From NCBI GenBank assembly GCA_026014815.1, contig JAOZHP010000052.1:1-39006 (forward strand): a DNA stretch of 39,006 bases, in the 5' to 3' direction. The translations under genes were made by a program, and so were the position numbers. The notes under the pieces are model-generated. The model did not search any database and was not told where the DNA came from. It saw only the letters and a list, made by a program, of their open reading frames with translations. Source of the stretch: Candidatus Bathyarchaeota archaeon. GTDB taxonomy: Archaea > Thermoproteota > Bathyarchaeia > TCS64. This document shows, piece by piece, positions 23,814-32,680 of the stretch (the stretch's first letter is position 1; each line of letters begins with the position of its first letter).

Positions 23814-25882
23814 TTATGCTCTCCTTTCTTTGTGGGACAGGCAGCGTTGAGGCACAGGCTCCATGGCTTTCTTCCATAATACATCTTGATGACGGGGGCA
23901 CTACAGGTCACGCATCTCTGTCCTGTGGAATACACCTTCTTTTTCTGGGGAAGAGAATACGTCTGGTTACAGGACCCATTCTTGGTGTTGGTACATGAAG
24001 CGAAGTTCTTCCCTGTTTTCCTGTTTCTCTGGATCATGATGTCGCCTTCGCCGCAGCTTGGGCACTTGCCTAGATAGTTCTCCTTATAGAACATATCCTT
24101 CAATGTTAGACTAATCTCGCTGCCGATCTTTTCCGCGTTCTCCTTGAACCTTTTCAGAATGGGGTCTAAGGTTTTCACCGTGTTTTCGATGACGGTGTCA
24201 GCGTGCAGGTTTCCTGATTGGATGTCCTCTAGGTTTTGCTCTAGCTCACGAGTCATCTCCACTGAAATGATGTCGGGGCTGTATCGCTCAAGAGTTTCTA
24301 TGATGCTGAACCCAAGGTCTGTGATCCTTACTATGTTGCCCTCGATATAGTGACGCCTGTATAGTGTGTCGATGATGTTGGTCCGGGTCGCCTTGGTGCC
24401 TATGTTCTGGTTCTCCATGAGTCTAAGTAGAGTGCTCTGGTTGAACCGGGGTGGAGGTGAAGAGTAGTTTCTCCTCGATGAGAGCTTAGTTATTGGTAAG
24501 GTCATCCCTACTTTGAGCTCAGGTAAGAGGACCTCCTTGTCCTTAACATAAGGCTGATAACTGTCCATCCATCCAGACTCCAAAGTCTTGCTTCCATTTA
24601 GATAAAACAGGTGACCATTTACATCGATATCACCTTGAATCTTCTCATGGATGGCAGGCTCAGAGAGACACGCTAGAAACCGTTTTACAACAAGATCGTA
24701 GACATTTTTCTCGTTATCACCGAGTCTTCTAGGCCGTGATCCAGTCGGATGTATAGCAGGATGAGCCACGTCATCCTTCTTGCCCTGTCTCGGTATCAAC
24801 CTCTTTTTCATAAGAAGTACCTCAGCCTGCTTTGCGTAGCTGGGGTTCTTAGCAAGCTTCCTTAGAATTTCCCTCAAGTCGATTGAAGAGGGAAGCTTCT
24901 GGCTGCTTGTCCTTGGGTAGCTTATGTGAGCCGAAAGGTACAGCTTCTCGGCGGAGGCCAATGTGGCGCTTGGATTCATCTTGAATACACGGTATGCTTC
25001 TCTCTGCAGGTCTCCGAGGTTGAACGGGGGCGGAGAAGGCGTTGTTTCCGTCTCGCTGCGGATAGCTTTGATGGTTCCCTCCTTGCCTCTGCAAGCAGTG
25101 GCAACGTCTTTGGCATGCACTTCTCTTTCCAGCCGCTGTTTCTCGTACTCAAGGGGGTACTTTTTGTCCTCTATTTTGGTTTCTGCGTTTATCTTCCAGT
25201 AGGGTATTGGAACGAAGGTGTTGATCTCTTCTTCTCTTTCCTTCACGAAGCGAAGAGTGGGGCCCTGAACTCTGCCGATACTCAGGGTCTTGAAATCACC
25301 GGAAGCTTTTCTGACTGAGAGGCTTAATGCTCTGCTAAGATTGATGCCGAACAGCCAGTCCATCTCGTGCCTTGCTTTACCCGCAGCTATTACAGGGTAG
25401 TCTAGAGCGGGGAGCATGTTTTCCCAGGACTTGTTCAAATCCTCGCGAGTGAGCGTGCTATAAAGCATCCGCCTTGACTTTGCCAAGCTGTGATCTCCAA
25501 CTGCGTACAAGAGTATGGTGTATGCGATGAGGCTGCCCTCAATATCGTAGTCGCATGCGCTAACGTATCCTGTTGCACCTTGGCTCAGGTCTTTTATCGC
25601 ATTTATGTGGGCACGAGTCCTGGGGTTTGATTTTCCAGCCTGATACGTTGGAGCCCACTCGATGTCATACACTGGATAATTCCAGCCCTTTCCCTTCTGA
25701 ATAATAGTATAGAGGTGACCAAGAGCCGAAACTATGATGAGTTCGTCCTCACCTCTCCTAGACACATGATACTGAACACTACCGTTCTTGAGACTCGAAG
25801 GTTTTCCCTGATCATCTAGCGCCCTCGCTATTCTTCTAGCGGAGCTTGGCTTCTCGGTTATGACCAGTATTCGTTCAGGCAA
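23810..25882 (-). CDS. topA: DNA topoisomerase I (type IA)
   Basis: The product has 690 residues. The toprim domain opens with ILVITEKPSSARRIARAL and carries the metal-binding acidic motif CDYDIEGS near residue 110. SIGRVQGPTLRFV follows. The catalytic tyrosine lies in HISYPRTSSQKLP (about residue 320). The C-terminal part has two zinc ribbons, CPSCGEGDIM and CVTCSAPV with a second pair each. The enzyme relaxes negatively supercoiled DNA by single-strand passage. The start is TTG at 25882; no longer frame is supported. No reverse gyrase helicase domain is present. Confidence 0.93.
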   Translation of the reverse strand: MPERILVITEKPSSARRIARALDDQGKPSSLKNGSVQYHVSRRGEDELIIVSALGHLYTIIQKGKGWNYPVYDIEWAPTYQAGKSNPRTRAHINAIKDLSQGATGYVSACDYDIEGSLIAYTILLYAVGDHSLAKSRRMLYSTLTREDLNKSWENMLPALDYPVIAAGKARHEMDWLFGINLSRALSLSVRKASGDFKTLSIGRVQGPTLRFVKEREEEINTFVPIPYWKINAETKIEDKKYPLEYEKQRLEREVHAKDVATACRGKEGTIKAIRSETETTPSPPPFNLGDLQREAYRVFKMNPSATLASAEKLYLSAHISYPRTSSQKLPSSIDLREILRKLAKNPSYAKQAEVLLMKKRLIPRQGKKDDVAHPAIHPTGSRPRRLGDNEKNVYDLVVKRFLACLSEPAIHEKIQGDIDVNGHLFYLNGSKTLESGWMDSYQPYVKDKEVLLPELKVGMTLPITKLSSRRNYSSPPPRFNQSTLLRLMENQNIGTKATRTNIIDTLYRRHYIEGNIVRITDLGFSIIETLERYSPDIISVEMTRELEQNLEDIQSGNLHADTVIENTVKTLDPILKRFKENAEKIGSEISLTLKDMFYKENYLGKCPSCGEGDIMIQRNRKTGKNFASCTNTKNGSCNQTYSLPQKKKVYSTGQRCVTCSAPVIKMYYGRKPWSLCLNAACPTKKGEHK

Positions 25883-26108
25883 CTCACATCAAAGGTCACA
25901 CTGAAGACAATAATTCTTTTCGTTTTCAAAGATGAACTGGGTCAGTGAATCATATGATCCAAGATCGTTCATCTCAGAATTTTGAGACGAAAACACGTTT
26001 TTCCACATATTTTCCCTGCAAATAAGTTAGGGTAAATGTACTGAAATCTCGCTGAAAGAAAGTTCATCGATTCTCACAAGATATTTCAAGGTCCCAGCCA
26101 TCATCTCA
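25883..26108. other. Divergent promoter spacer between topA and the splicing endonuclease gene
   Basis: The 226-bp stretch holds a 10-bp palindrome ATCATATGAT (about 25948-25960) and an inverted repeat TCTCA/TGAGA (about 25973-25988) followed by A and T runs. No gene was seen. AAGAATTATTG on the minus strand (about 25907-25917) is a weak TATA candidate for topA. Confidence 0.35.
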
Positions 26109-26639
26109 GTGATGCAGCCTTTCAGCGCGGTCCTCAGCCAAGGCAGAGTAGTTATTCCAGCACAGAGTGAGGCCGATAGTCTTCACAGCGACGGTTACGG
26201 GCACTGGGTAGGCAATCACATTCTATCCTTGAAGCCCCATGAAACACTGTATAATGTGGAGCGACAAAAGATCGCTGTCGTTGACGAGGACACGAATAAA
26301 AGGTTAAGCTTCCAAGAACTTCTGCACGTTTTCACAAAGAATGATTCTAAGGTCTGGACTAAATTCATCGTGTACAGGGATTTGCGGACAAGAGGCTTCA
26401 TCACGCAAGGATCAGAAGATGACCAAGTGGATTTCGAGGTATATGAACGAGGCACCTTCAGAAAGAACCCTCCAAGCATCAACGTGATCATTATATCCGA
26501 AGGCGTACCTGAGCCAATGTCAGAGGTGATTAAACGGCTCAGTAAAACAGAGAAGAAAGGACAGGAGTTAAAATTAGCGGTCGTGGATCGACGAGGGGAA
26601 ATTGTGTACTATAGTTTATCTGAGAAAAAGTTTGGTTAG
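26109..26639 (+). CDS. tRNA-intron endonuclease-like protein, probable structural (non-catalytic) subunit
   Basis: The product has 176 residues. The N-terminal domain (about 1-75) has GYGHWVGNHILSLKPHETLYNVERQKIAV and the C-terminal nuclease fold has FIVYRDLRTRGFITQGS, then VDFEVYERG and LAVVDRRGEIVYYSL, all landmarks of archaeal EndA. By my alignment the first catalytic residue, Tyr112, is kept, but the catalytic histidine position holds Pro122 and the lysine position holds Glu153. This pattern fits the structural subunit of two-gene (alpha2-beta2) archaeal enzymes, with the catalytic subunit encoded elsewhere. ATG at 26109 is followed by a second ATG. It converges with hisS, overlapping by 4 bp. 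Confidence 0.82.
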   Translation: MMQPFSAVLSQGRVVIPAQSEADSLHSDGYGHWVGNHILSLKPHETLYNVERQKIAVVDEDTNKRLSFQELLHVFTKNDSKVWTKFIVYRDLRTRGFITQGSEDDQVDFEVYERGTFRKNPPSINVIIISEGVPEPMSEVIKRLSKTEKKGQELKLAVVDRRGEIVYYSLSEKKFG

Positions 26640-27928
26640 GCGCCAAGGTACTCGATGAGGTTATCAAGCTTCACTTTTTTCTGGTCACCTGTCTTCATGT
26701 CTCTTACGGTCACTTCTCCTTCAGCTAGATCTTTCTCGCCTACCACGACGACGAGGGGGATACCTTTCTTGTCTGCGTACTCAAATTGTTTACCGAGTCT
26801 ACGGTTCATCATGTCAATGACAACGGATTTACCTGCACCACGGATGGTCTGCGTTATCTCGATGGCTTTATTTATAACGGCTTTATTCACTGGAGCCACG
26901 TAGACCTCGGCGCCCAGAGTCAGGTCCTTGAAGGCTCCTTTCTTCTCTAGGATTGGCGTGAGCCGGTCAACCCCAAAGGATACTCCTGTTGCTGGTATAG
27001 ACTCGCCGCCGAAGAGTTCGACGATCTCGTCGTACCTTCCTCCACCTGCGATGCTACCATAGTCCTCGTATCCAACTGCGTGTACCTCAAAGACCGGACC
27101 GGTGTAGTAATCCAGTCCCCTCGCAAGGCTAAGATCTACAACTATATAGTCCGCGTACCCGAAAGCCTTGGCGTACTCATAGAGGCTTGCTAACGCGTTA
27201 ATGCCATCGATTCCGTCAGGATAATCCTGAAGCATCGTCCTAGCCTTTTCAAGCACATCTTCTGGCTTACCTCTGAGGCTCAGGAAGTCAAGGAGCTTCA
27301 TGGATGCCTCCTCATAAGGCGCTATCCCCTTGAGTTCCTCTATGACGCCATCTCTTCCAATCTTGCTTAACTTATCAACTGCCCTGAAAGCTTCAAGGCT
27401 CTTCTCCTCAGGGATACCAGAGAGAGCCACGATGGATTTCAGTATACGCCTGTCGTTGAGGTTAATCACGAAACCCTCGAAGCCGATCTTGCTTAACGCC
27501 TCCACTGCGGCTGATAACACTTCTGCGTCAGCTATACTGTCCTTCACGCCGAAGACGTCAACGTCTGCCTGCCAGAACTCGCGGAAACGTTTCTCAGTAG
27601 GGCGTTCGTATCTCCAAACGGGACCGATTACATATCTTTTGAAGGGTTTCTGCAGTTCACGATGCATGGCCACCACTCGCACTGTGCTTGCGGTCAATTC
27701 GAAGCGGAGAGCAAGCTCCCTATCAGATTTGTCCTTAAACGAATAGATCTGGTTCTCGATGTCCTCCCCACTCTTAATCCTGAGCATATCCATGTTCTCG
27801 AAGGCAGGTGTGCCAAGCGGCTCGTAGCCGTAGCTCTCGTAGACCTGTCTTACCTGATCTATAACCCAGTTTTTCTTGAGCTGGTCTTCTGGGAGAAAAT
27901 CCCTGGTTCCTCTTGGTGGCTGGAACAT
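26636..27928 (-). CDS. hisS: Histidyl-tRNA synthetase
   Basis: The 430-residue class II synthetase opens with FQPPRGTRDFLPEDQLKKNW. Motif 2 is RYERPTEKRFREFWQADVDVFG. The histidine-binding loops are GLDYYTGPVFEV and motif 3 is in GGGRYDEIVELFGG with the late GVSFGVDRL. The C-terminal anticodon-binding domain (about 330-425) has VYVAPVNKAVINKAIEI and MMNRRLGKQFEYADKKGIPLVVVVG. It charges tRNA-His. The start is ATG at 27928. alaX lies 37 bp upstream on the same strand. Confidence 0.96.
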   Translation of the reverse strand: MFQPPRGTRDFLPEDQLKKNWVIDQVRQVYESYGYEPLGTPAFENMDMLRIKSGEDIENQIYSFKDKSDRELALRFELTASTVRVVAMHRELQKPFKRYVIGPVWRYERPTEKRFREFWQADVDVFGVKDSIADAEVLSAAVEALSKIGFEGFVINLNDRRILKSIVALSGIPEEKSLEAFRAVDKLSKIGRDGVIEELKGIAPYEEASMKLLDFLSLRGKPEDVLEKARTMLQDYPDGIDGINALASLYEYAKAFGYADYIVVDLSLARGLDYYTGPVFEVHAVGYEDYGSIAGGGRYDEIVELFGGESIPATGVSFGVDRLTPILEKKGAFKDLTLGAEVYVAPVNKAVINKAIEITQTIRGAGKSVVIDMMNRRLGKQFEYADKKGIPLVVVVGEKDLAEGEVTVRDMKTGDQKKVKLDNLIEYLGA

Positions 27929-27965
27929 GAGCCTGATAACGTTGAGAGGTTATAATAAAATTTTG

Positions 27966-28604
27966 TTATTCAGCGAGGCTTGTCTCGACGCGTTCCTCGC
28001 CTCTCCCGGGGTTCTTACGCTTTAGCTTGATTGCACCGATCTCATTTGTGTTCTGTACGTGGGTTCCTGCGCAGTGCATCTCAACTGGTCCGCACCTCCA
28101 GTTTCTAATTCCATTCTCGTCCACCTCAATCACTACCTCGTGACCCTCAGCGAGGTAACTGTTTGTGTCGGTCTCTGTCTGTTTAAGTTTCTCTGGGTCC
28201 AGTCTCTTGTCGTGCTCGTAGTCTGCCCTGTCTTTTTTATCATCCACTGTGCTTCCTGTGCGTTTCATGTACCCAAAGTTTTTCCATAGAAAATACTCCA
28301 TGATGTGGCTTGCGGTGTGCAGCTTCATTATTCTGTACCTACGTTCCCAGTCGATAACGCCATTGAGGGTGTCCCCCACCTTGAAGCTGGGACTAGCCTC
28401 CATCACATGCATTATCCTATCTTCAACAAAGATTGTGTCAGTCACCTGTTCACCGTTTAATGTGCCCTTGTCACCTTTCTGACCACCTGACTCCGCGTAG
28501 AATGCGGTCTGGTCAAGCTCGACCAAGTTATCCTCGATGCTAAGAACAATACCAGTGAACTCTTTGAGGTAATGGTCCTCGTTGTAGAGCTTATGCCTCA
28601 CCAT
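27966..28604 (-). CDS. alaX: AlaX-type alanyl-tRNA editing protein
   Basis: The product has 212 residues. The zinc-binding editing-site pattern is present: HTASHIMEY (HxxxH) and later MHCAGTHVQN (CxxxH). The N-terminal beta-barrel region matches the AlaRS editing neighbourhood: VELDQTAFYAESGGQKGDKG. AlaX hydrolyses Ser- or Gly-tRNA-Ala made by mistake. The size corresponds to the medium AlaX form. It has no synthetase domain, which separates it from AlaRS. It lies between secY and hisS on the same strand. Confidence 0.94.
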   Translation of the reverse strand: MVRHKLYNEDHYLKEFTGIVLSIEDNLVELDQTAFYAESGGQKGDKGTLNGEQVTDTIFVEDRIMHVMEASPSFKVGDTLNGVIDWERRYRIMKLHTASHIMEYFLWKNFGYMKRTGSTVDDKKDRADYEHDKRLDPEKLKQTETDTNSYLAEGHEVVIEVDENGIRNWRCGPVEMHCAGTHVQNTNEIGAIKLKRKNPGRGEERVETSLAE

Positions 28605-28672
28605 GTCACATTTAGATAGCCTGCGACTGAAAAAATGTACCTAAATTCGAATAAGATAAAAGGAAAAATGGC

Positions 28673-30094
28673 CTAGCCGAAGGCGCTTCTAAGGAAGGGA
28701 TACAGGTCTTCTACCTGCTCCTGTACCATCGTCTGGTAGTACTGGTACAGTATGCTAACAGCCAATAATGCACCCATGCCTGAACCGAAGACGCCCATGA
28801 ACTCGCTGAACGCCGCAAGTGCGCCTACGATCACACCTCCTATCACCGTGATGGTTGGGATATACCTGTTCAGCAGGCGCTCTAGTGGTTTCCTGCTTCG
28901 CCTGAACCCTGAAACCTGCATGCCTGACTGGAGGAGCTGATCCGCCATTTGGTCGGCGCCTAGGCCTCCTATCTCAAGCCATGTGATGCTGAAGAGCACA
29001 CAGAAGCTCACAACAATAATCAGATAGATTACTGCCTTAATTGGGTCCGCCATAACTCCAGAAATGCTTCCAGGTGAAGACGTGTAATATGCAAGTCCAC
29101 CTATCGGCACTGTACCTCCGTTGGCTGTTCTGTTGTACATTCCAAACATGTTCAGGAAGAAACTGGAGTTGTCTGTGTTCCATCTGGTCCAGACGAACTG
29201 GCCAACCAGCTGGAAGTTAGCGAACATGGCGTATGCAAGGATCACCGGGATATTGCTTACGTAGAGCAGCTTGATGGGCATCCTGCTCCTGTAACCCCTG
29301 TAATTGCTGTGTGCGATAGGTATCTCAACTCTCATGCCCTCGATGTATACTACGAACGCGAACACAGCGAGTGTCATCAAGAAACCGATCATGTCAGGTG
29401 AATTAGGCCTGAAGAACCAGTTTGAAACAGGTAAACCTCTCATGATGCTCTGTATCAATGAGATAATAGCTCCATAACCTCGCCCTGTGGCGTCGTATGG
29501 CGCGGGAGCGAAGCTGAAGCTCATCCACCAAATGTTCTGAGTGATACCTGCTACGATGAATAAGCTGATGCCGCTTCCTATTCCCCAGCCTTTCTGAACG
29601 AGTTCGTCTAGCATCATGATAACGATTCCTGCAGCAAGTAACTGAACGAAGATAAGAACCGCTTGTGTTGTGTTGATGTCGCCATATACACCTCCTACGA
29701 TGTAGAGGCTGGCCTGTACGATGACCATTACGAAGCTAAAGAACTTACTTGCCGTCGTGAATAGTCCTCTATCCTCTGGATTAGACCTGTCGAATGAAAT
29801 GATCTCTGAACCTGCCAGCAGCTGAATGATTAGCCCCGCCGTAACGATGGGTCCGATACCTAGCTCCAGTAGAGTGCCCCTATTTGACGCGAAGATAATT
29901 CTAAGCGTCGCGTATGGGTCAGCTACACCTGAGGTTGTAACACCGTACAGCGGAGTCTCCGCCATTACAAGGTAGATAATCAGTGCTGCTAGTGTCCACA
30001 TAAGCCTGGTGTTGAAATGCACCTTTCTCTGAGGTGGCTTTACCTCCGGTATGTAATGGGATATCGGTTTAAAGAGATCTAGGAAGCGAACCAA
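28673..30094 (-). CDS. secY: Protein translocase subunit SecY
   Basis: The 473-residue membrane protein has ten expected transmembrane segments. It opens with VRFLDLFKPISHYIPEVKPP, then the first helix TRLMWTLAALIIYLVMAETPLYG. GIGPIVTAGLIIQLLAGSEII is the plug/helix-2 region and the cytoplasmic loop has VEIPIAHSNYRGYRSRMPIKLLY. It forms the protein-conducting channel with SecE and Sec61beta, which are not here. The start is TTG at 30094 with GAGGG about 8 bp upstream. It ends the ribosomal cluster, as usual in archaea. Confidence 0.96.
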   Translation of the reverse strand: MVRFLDLFKPISHYIPEVKPPQRKVHFNTRLMWTLAALIIYLVMAETPLYGVTTSGVADPYATLRIIFASNRGTLLELGIGPIVTAGLIIQLLAGSEIISFDRSNPEDRGLFTTASKFFSFVMVIVQASLYIVGGVYGDINTTQAVLIFVQLLAAGIVIMMLDELVQKGWGIGSGISLFIVAGITQNIWWMSFSFAPAPYDATGRGYGAIISLIQSIMRGLPVSNWFFRPNSPDMIGFLMTLAVFAFVVYIEGMRVEIPIAHSNYRGYRSRMPIKLLYVSNIPVILAYAMFANFQLVGQFVWTRWNTDNSSFFLNMFGMYNRTANGGTVPIGGLAYYTSSPGSISGVMADPIKAVIYLIIVVSFCVLFSITWLEIGGLGADQMADQLLQSGMQVSGFRRSRKPLERLLNRYIPTITVIGGVIVGALAAFSEFMGVFGSGMGALLAVSILYQYYQTMVQEQVEDLYPFLRSAFG

Positions 30095-30107
30095 GTCTGT
30101 TTTCCCT

Positions 30108-30533
30108 CTATGACTCTAATATAGAGCCGCCGGCCTCTTCTATCTTTTCCTGTGCACTCATCGTGACACTGGAAACTTTGACGTTTAGAGGGACGTTAAT
30201 CTTACCTCTGCCAAGTACTTTATTGATGCCTAGAGCCGTGAGGTCGAGTTGGTTACCGCCTTTGATCCCATAATCACTAAGGACTTTCATTGCAAGGTCC
30301 TCAAGCTCGCCGACGTTGATAGTAACTTCACTATCTTTTCCGCCTCGCGGGAGGAACCCTGTTTTCTTGTAACGATCAGGTTCGTACTTGACAGTCCTGA
30401 TCCAAAAGTGCTTCCTTCCCCCAGCCTTGCCCTTACCGCCACGTTGACCACTCTTGCGGTGCTGTCCGACCTGACCGTAGCCCATGTAACGTTTGCCACG
30501 CCGTTTTCTTAACTTCTTTAATTTGTGGGGCAT
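30108..30533 (-). CDS. rpl15: Ribosomal protein uL15
   Basis: The product has 141 residues. The basic N-terminal extension PHKLKKLRKRRGKRYMGYGQVGQHRKSGQRGGKGKAGG is typical and probably threads into 23S rRNA. The globular part has GFLPRGGKDSEVTINVGELEDL and ends VSSVTMSAQEKIEEAGGSI, the standard finish. It begins directly after the uL30 stop, with no gap, and is followed by secY 13 bp later. Length and motifs are normal for archaea. Confidence 0.95.
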   Translation of the reverse strand: MPHKLKKLRKRRGKRYMGYGQVGQHRKSGQRGGKGKAGGRKHFWIRTVKYEPDRYKKTGFLPRGGKDSEVTINVGELEDLAMKVLSDYGIKGGNQLDLTALGINKVLGRGKINVPLNVKVSSVTMSAQEKIEEAGGSILES

Positions 30534-31007
30534 TTAGCACATCCTCCTTGCTAGCTCATTGATTGCATCACCACGATACCCTAATTCTCCTTTGTCATTG
30601 TAGGGGCGCTTCACTGTCCTTTTGAAGCCTTTCTTTGGTGGGTGCAGTCTGAAGAAGGGTTTTACACCTTCTAACTTGTTGATCTCAACCTCGCCTTTGT
30701 GGATAGCCTCTGCGAGCTTCTCTATACTTTCATATCCTTGAGTCTTGACGTGTTCGTCTGTGAGCCTGTTCCCGCCTGGGACTTCTCCTCTTTTCTCTAG
30801 CATTTGCTTGATGGTCTCTACGTCGGGCTCTCCCCATGTGATCCAGTCTTTGGCTTTCTGTAACATTCCCTTGTAGTCAGGTCTATCATCGATTATCGAA
30901 GCATAGTTGTTGCGATCGACTCTAAGGAATCGTAGTGTATCCTCGACTCTCTTAGACACGTTGATGGTGCCCCTGATGCGAATGACCAGTATGCTTTTCT
31001 TTTCCAT
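30534..31007 (-). CDS. rpl30: Ribosomal protein uL30
   Basis: A longer open frame begins at 31124 inside the uS5 gene, but the family starts at MEKKSILVIRIRGTINVSKRVEDTL, so ATG 31007 is chosen, giving 157 residues. This archaeal long form has the LRFLRVDRNNYASIIDD strand, the insertion TDEHVKTQGYESIEKLAEAI and the C-terminal FFRLHPPKKGFKRTVKRPY, which are absent in the short bacterial version. The uS5 stop lies 5 bp upstream, and uL15 follows without a gap. Confidence 0.95.
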   Translation of the reverse strand: MEKKSILVIRIRGTINVSKRVEDTLRFLRVDRNNYASIIDDRPDYKGMLQKAKDWITWGEPDVETIKQMLEKRGEVPGGNRLTDEHVKTQGYESIEKLAEAIHKGEVEINKLEGVKPFFRLHPPKKGFKRTVKRPYNDKGELGYRGDAINELARRMC

Positions 31008-31012
31008 CTGTA

Positions 31013-31645
31013 TCACGCCCAGTCCTGGGGGGTCATTAAGCTCAGTGTTTGCTTCAGAGCCTCGAACGTTGCGAATGCGAAGCTTACCGTCGTTGTAGTC
31101 TTGCCGATACTCTTGCTCCAGCAATCCTTGATACCAGCCATCTTTAACACCGTCTTCGCGGTGTCACCTGCTACAAGTCCTAGTCCCTGTGGACCGGGTA
31201 GAAGTGTAACAATTACGCTTCCTGCCTTGCCCTTGACCTTGAATGGTAGGGTGTGCCCTTCACCGCAGTCGCATTCCCAGCTGCCGCACCCCATCCGAAC
31301 TGGATGAAGGTTCAGCTTAGCCAGTCTGATGCCTTTCTCGATTGCGTTCCTTACCCTCTTAGCCTTTCCTAGGCCTAGTCCGATGAGGCCTCTCTCGTTG
31401 CCAACGGCAACGAGGGCTGTGAACCTGCTAGACTCTCCTGCATCTGTCTGTTTCTGGACAAGGTTGATGTCGATTACCTCGTCCTTGAGGTCAGGTACAA
31501 GAACATCTACGATCTCTACCTCTTTGATCTTTTGCCCTTCCTCGAAGATCTCGTATATCGATGACACCTGTCCATCGAACACACGTTTTCCTAACTCAGT
31601 CTTGGGGACCCAGTTATCGAGTGGGTTTTCCCGTCTTCTACTCAT
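31013..31645 (-). CDS. rps5: Ribosomal protein uS5
   Basis: The product has 210 residues. The N-terminal S5 dsRNA-binding-like domain has SSRFTALVAVGNERGLIGLGLGKAKRVRNAI, and the C-terminal domain has VIVTLLPGPQGLGLVAGDTAKTVLKMAGIKDCWSKSIGKTT. It belongs to the small subunit near the mRNA entrance. ATG at 31645 overlaps the uL18 stop by 4 bp (ATGA), which indicates coupled translation. Between residues 130 and 145 it has CGSWECDCGEG, a cysteine-rich loop found in archaeal uS5. Confidence 0.95.
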   Translation of the reverse strand: MSRRRENPLDNWVPKTELGKRVFDGQVSSIYEIFEEGQKIKEVEIVDVLVPDLKDEVIDINLVQKQTDAGESSRFTALVAVGNERGLIGLGLGKAKRVRNAIEKGIRLAKLNLHPVRMGCGSWECDCGEGHTLPFKVKGKAGSVIVTLLPGPQGLGLVAGDTAKTVLKMAGIKDCWSKSIGKTTTTVSFAFATFEALKQTLSLMTPQDWA

Positions 31646-32229
31646 TGTTTATTCTCCTCTATGCGTGCTTTGACCTCATCGAAGTGAGCGTTGAGCTCTT
31701 CTGGTCTTAGTCCACGACGGAGGTAGACTGAGAACCTACTCTCATACTCGATGGGGTCTTCCATGTTTTCTGCGTACTCAGCGATGCTGCTTGCGTTGAT
31801 TCTTTCTGGGGTTGGTATTATGTCACTGTCGCATGGAACTTCAAGTCCGGCATCCAGGGCGCCTTTTACTACGGCGAATATCTTGTTGCCGTAGGTGACC
31901 TTTTTGAGGCCAACGTCTAGGTTCACTCTCTCGATACCAGCTTCAAGGGCTTTCTGCCCTGCTATGCATCCTATCAGGTAAGCCGCGGGGATGTTCTTGC
32001 CGCTTGCTGCCCAGCCATACTTTTCTTTAAGCTCCTTGCTAGATGTGTAAGCTAGAACATAGTCTCCTTCTATCTCTGCTTTGGTTACCTGTACCAAGAT
32101 GTTACGGTTGCTGGCTCTTACGACGAACCTCGGGTACTCTGAAGTAGCCAGAGTTCTTCTGGCAGCATAGTCTGTCTTCTTCTGTCTCCTACGTCTGTAG
32201 GGGACTCGATATCTTGGTCCTTTAGCCAA
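31642..32229 (-). CDS. rpl18: Ribosomal protein uL18
   Basis: The product has 195 residues with the 5S-rRNA-binding start AKGPRYRVPYRRRRQKKTDYAARRTL, and SEYPRFVVRASNRNILVQV. AAYLIGCIAGQKALEAGIERVNLDVGL is the core helix region. The start is TTG at 32229; GGAGGCG lies 7-13 bp before it, and eL19 ends 8 bp inside this gene. It binds 5S rRNA with uL5. The C-terminal helical tail ends in EEVKARIEENKQ-type residues. Confidence 0.95.
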   Translation of the reverse strand: MAKGPRYRVPYRRRRQKKTDYAARRTLATSEYPRFVVRASNRNILVQVTKAEIEGDYVLAYTSSKELKEKYGWAASGKNIPAAYLIGCIAGQKALEAGIERVNLDVGLKKVTYGNKIFAVVKGALDAGLEVPCDSDIIPTPERINASSIAEYAENMEDPIEYESRFSVYLRRGLRPEELNAHFDEVKARIEENKQ

Positions 32230-32680
32230 AGGTACGCCTCCTTAGGTTCTTGTCGTTTATATAACGCTCTAGCTCCGCGACACTTCTGAACTCGCCACCC
32301 TTTGCCTTTCGGTAAAGGCTTCGGTAAGTGCTTACTGCGATGATTCTTTTCTCTCTCAGGTCCATGAGCTTCTTCCTCTGGGCCCTGATCCGATTCATCC
32401 AACGTGTCTTCCTTGAGACAATCGAGTACTTCTTACCCTTCTTGCTTCCAGGGCCGATGCGCCTGCCTTTCTTCTTCTTTTTGGCGAGTACGCGTGCTCT
32501 GCCCCTGCTCGGGCTGTTCTCTGGGAGTGCTTTGATTGCGTTGTCTTTGACGAGTTTCCTGATCTCTTCTCTTGTGATGGCCATGCTTACCTCGTCTATG
32601 TACTCTGGGTTGATGTACACCCTGTTGACTCCGCAGCCTAGAACCGCCGCGGCTAGTCTTCGCTGGCTTCTAAGGTTCAT
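32222..32680 (-). CDS. rpl19e: Ribosomal protein eL19
   Basis: The product has 152 residues. The start MNLRSQRRLAAAVLGCGVNRVYI is the family hallmark, followed by ITREEIRKLVKDNAIKALPE and a very basic middle, SRGRARVLAKKKKKGRR, that lies along rRNA. The long C-terminal helix has WMNRIRAQRKKLMDLREK. This protein is found in archaea and eukaryotes, not bacteria. Its ATG overlaps the eL32 stop by 4 bp. Confidence 0.95.
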   Translation of the reverse strand: MNLRSQRRLAAAVLGCGVNRVYINPEYIDEVSMAITREEIRKLVKDNAIKALPENSPSRGRARVLAKKKKKGRRIGPGSKKGKKYSIVSRKTRWMNRIRAQRKKLMDLREKRIIAVSTYRSLYRKAKGGEFRSVAELERYINDKNLRRRTFG

